Source: Gammaproteobacteria bacterium
Lineage (GTDB): Bacteria; Pseudomonadota; Gammaproteobacteria; SZUA-140
Direction of reading: 5' to 3'
Assembly: GCA_003230195.1 (NCBI GenBank)
Contig: QIHH01000236.1
Location: 1-15,016, forward strand
DNA: 15,016 nt
Both the position numbers and the translations under genes were made by a program. A model generated the notes under the pieces. That model worked only from the letters and a program-made list of their open reading frames with translations. It did not search any database and had not been told where the DNA came from. Shown one piece after another: positions 13,726 to 15,016 of this stretch (its first letter is position 1; the number at the start of each line of letters is the position of its first letter).

Positions 13726-14823
13726 ATGTCAGGAAATTCATTTGGAAAACTTTTTACGGTCACGTCCTTTGGTGAAAGTCATGGGCCTGCGCTTGGTTGC
13801 ATCGTTGATGGCTGCCCACCGGGGCTTGAACTAGACGTTGCAGACCTGCAACTTGATCTTGATCGGCGTAAGCCGGGCACCTCGCGTCATACCACGCAAC
13901 GGCGTGAGGCGGATGAGGTGAAGATTCTTTCGGGTGTGTTTGAGGGTAAGACTACTGGTACGCCGATAGGTTTGATCATCGAAAACACTGATCAGCGTTC
14001 GAAAGACTATTCGAATATTATGCATAGTTTTCGCCCGGGTCACGCCGACTACACCTATCAACAGAAATATGGCACACGGGATTATCGCGGTGGCGGGCGT
14101 TCCTCTGCACGTGAGACGGCGATGCGGGTGGCGGCAGGAGCGATCGCCAAAAAATATCTGAAGGTGCGTTACGGCATTACGGTTCGTGGCTATATGGCAC
14201 AGCTGGGGCCGATCAAAGCGGAAGCGCTGGACTGGGATGAGGTAGGCAATAACGCCTTTTTCTGCCCTGATGTCGCCAAGGTAAGGGTGCTGGAAAAGTA
14301 CATGGATGCGCTGCGTAAAGAGGGTAACTCAATTGGTGCGCGCATAAATGTGGTTGCCGAAGGGGTGCCTCCGGGCTGGGGTGAGCCGATTTTTGATCGC
14401 CTTGATGCAGATATTGCACATGCGTTGATGAGCATTAATGCGGTAAAAGGTGTTGAGATTGGTGCCGGATTTGATTGTGTTGAGCAGAAGGGTACCGTGC
14501 ACCGTGATGAAATCACCCCGCAAGGTTTTCTTACCAACCATGCTGGGGGTGTGCTGGGTGGCATCTCCAGTGGGCAGCATATTCGTGCCAGTATAGCGCT
14601 CAAGGCGACCTCGAGTCTGCGTCTGCCGGGACAGAGTGTTGATATCAATGGTGAACCGATGGAGGTGGTGACCAAGGGGCGGCATGACCCCTGTGTCGGC
14701 ATTCGCGCTACACCGATTGCGGAGGCGATGCTGGCGATTGTGTTGATGGATCATATGTTGCGACATCGTGCGCAGAATGCTGATGTGCAGTCGGAAACCC
14801 CTGTTATTCCTGCTCAGCCTTAA
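13726..14823 (+). CDS. aroC: Chorismate synthase
   Basis: AroC makes chorismate from 5-enolpyruvylshikimate-3-phosphate using reduced FMN, the last step of the shikimate pathway. The 365-residue length is typical. Conserved signatures are SFGESHG (residues 14-20), RGGGRSSARET (121-131) and GGISSGQHIRASIALK further on, all part of the FMN and substrate site. A TTG at 13720 is in frame, but the ATG at 13726 matches the usual family N-terminus (MSGNSFGKLF). No ribosome binding site is visible. The stop TAA shares its last base with the ATG of the next gene. Confidence 0.97.
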   Translation: MSGNSFGKLFTVTSFGESHGPALGCIVDGCPPGLELDVADLQLDLDRRKPGTSRHTTQRREADEVKILSGVFEGKTTGTPIGLIIENTDQRSKDYSNIMHSFRPGHADYTYQQKYGTRDYRGGGRSSARETAMRVAAGAIAKKYLKVRYGITVRGYMAQLGPIKAEALDWDEVGNNAFFCPDVAKVRVLEKYMDALRKEGNSIGARINVVAEGVPPGWGEPIFDRLDADIAHALMSINAVKGVEIGAGFDCVEQKGTVHRDEITPQGFLTNHAGGVLGGISSGQHIRASIALKATSSLRLPGQSVDINGEPMEVVTKGRHDPCVGIRATPIAEAMLAIVLMDHMLRHRAQNADVQSETPVIPAQP

Positions 14824-15016
14824 TGTCAAAACCTGACGAAGCGGCGCCATACTGGCGTCTTTCCGGTTTCTACTTTTTCTACTTCGCGGCCCTTGGGGCA
14901 CTGCTGCCTTACTGGGGGTTGTATCTGCAATCGCTTGGTTTTGGCGCGCGTGAAATCGGTGAACTGATTGCGATTTTGATGGCGACTAAAATTGTCGCCC
15001 CCAATATCTGGGGCTG
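14823..15016 (+). CDS. MFS transporter, N-terminal part (partial, runs off the window)
   Basis: The ATG at 14823 overlaps the aroC stop by one base (TAATG), implying coupled translation. The 64 visible codons encode a short polar start followed by YWRLSGFYFFYFAALGALLP and YWGLYLQSLGFGAREIGEL, the pattern of the first helix and loop of MFS_1-like transporters related to the HcaT/LacY-like group. A second helix begins near IAILMATKIVAPNIWG. The substrate cannot be inferred. The gene is cut by the end of the window. Confidence 0.85.
   Translation, partial: MSKPDEAAPYWRLSGFYFFYFAALGALLPYWGLYLQSLGFGAREIGELIAILMATKIVAPNIWG

Noticed and set aside
14190..14901. Antisense frames opposite aroC of up to 190 codons
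   Set aside because: They mirror a conserved chorismate synthase frame and have no ribosome binding site or family features.
1..15016. CRISPR array or toxin-antitoxin module
   Set aside because: No regularly spaced repeats, cas genes or recognisable toxin-antitoxin pairs were seen on either strand.

Overview
The window looks like chromosomal DNA of a gammaproteobacterium. It has ruvAB followed by a complete tolQRAB-pal-cpoB cluster, then queE-queC, a tRNA-Lys very close in sequence to the enterobacterial one, and a gammaproteobacterial-type chorismate synthase. The species cannot be named from this sequence. No virulence, resistance or phage genes are seen.

Layout. Positions 1-1106 hold the last codons of ruvA and all of ruvB (Holliday junction branch migration). 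Positions 1306-6396 carry the Tol-Pal envelope system on the + strand: tolQ, tolR, tolA, tolB, pal, cpoB. The ybgC thioesterase gene that often precedes tolQ is not at this site. Positions 6484-7883 carry queE and queC (7-deazaguanine/queuosine precursor synthesis), which follow closely enough to be read with the Tol-Pal genes or from their own leader. A strong stable-RNA-type promoter then drives tRNA-Lys(TTT) at 8025-8100.

From 8101 to about 13700 the character changes. Intergenic stretches are long and AT-rich, genes lie on both strands, and the content is accessory: an orphan Nif11-domain small protein (- strand), a ClsB-like cardiolipin synthase/phospholipase D (- strand), a divergent 987-residue PAS/GAF/PAS/PAS/GGDEF/EAL cyclic-di-GMP protein (+ strand), a long palindrome, and the C-terminal fossil of an IS5-type transposase. 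At 13726 the housekeeping backbone resumes with aroC, which overlaps by one base the start of an MFS transporter running off the window.

How the genes work together. TolQ-TolR-TolA form the proton-driven inner-membrane machine. TolB in the periplasm and Pal in the outer membrane complete the trans-envelope link used for outer-membrane constriction, and CpoB connects it to peptidoglycan synthesis. QueE and QueC act in consecutive steps (CPH4 to CDG to preQ0). ClsB and the GGDEF/EAL protein share a divergent intergenic region, but any functional link is inference. The least explained items are the Nif11 orphan without visible modification enzymes, the possible structured leader before queE, the hairpin in the tolQ leader, and the palindrome next to the transposase fossil.
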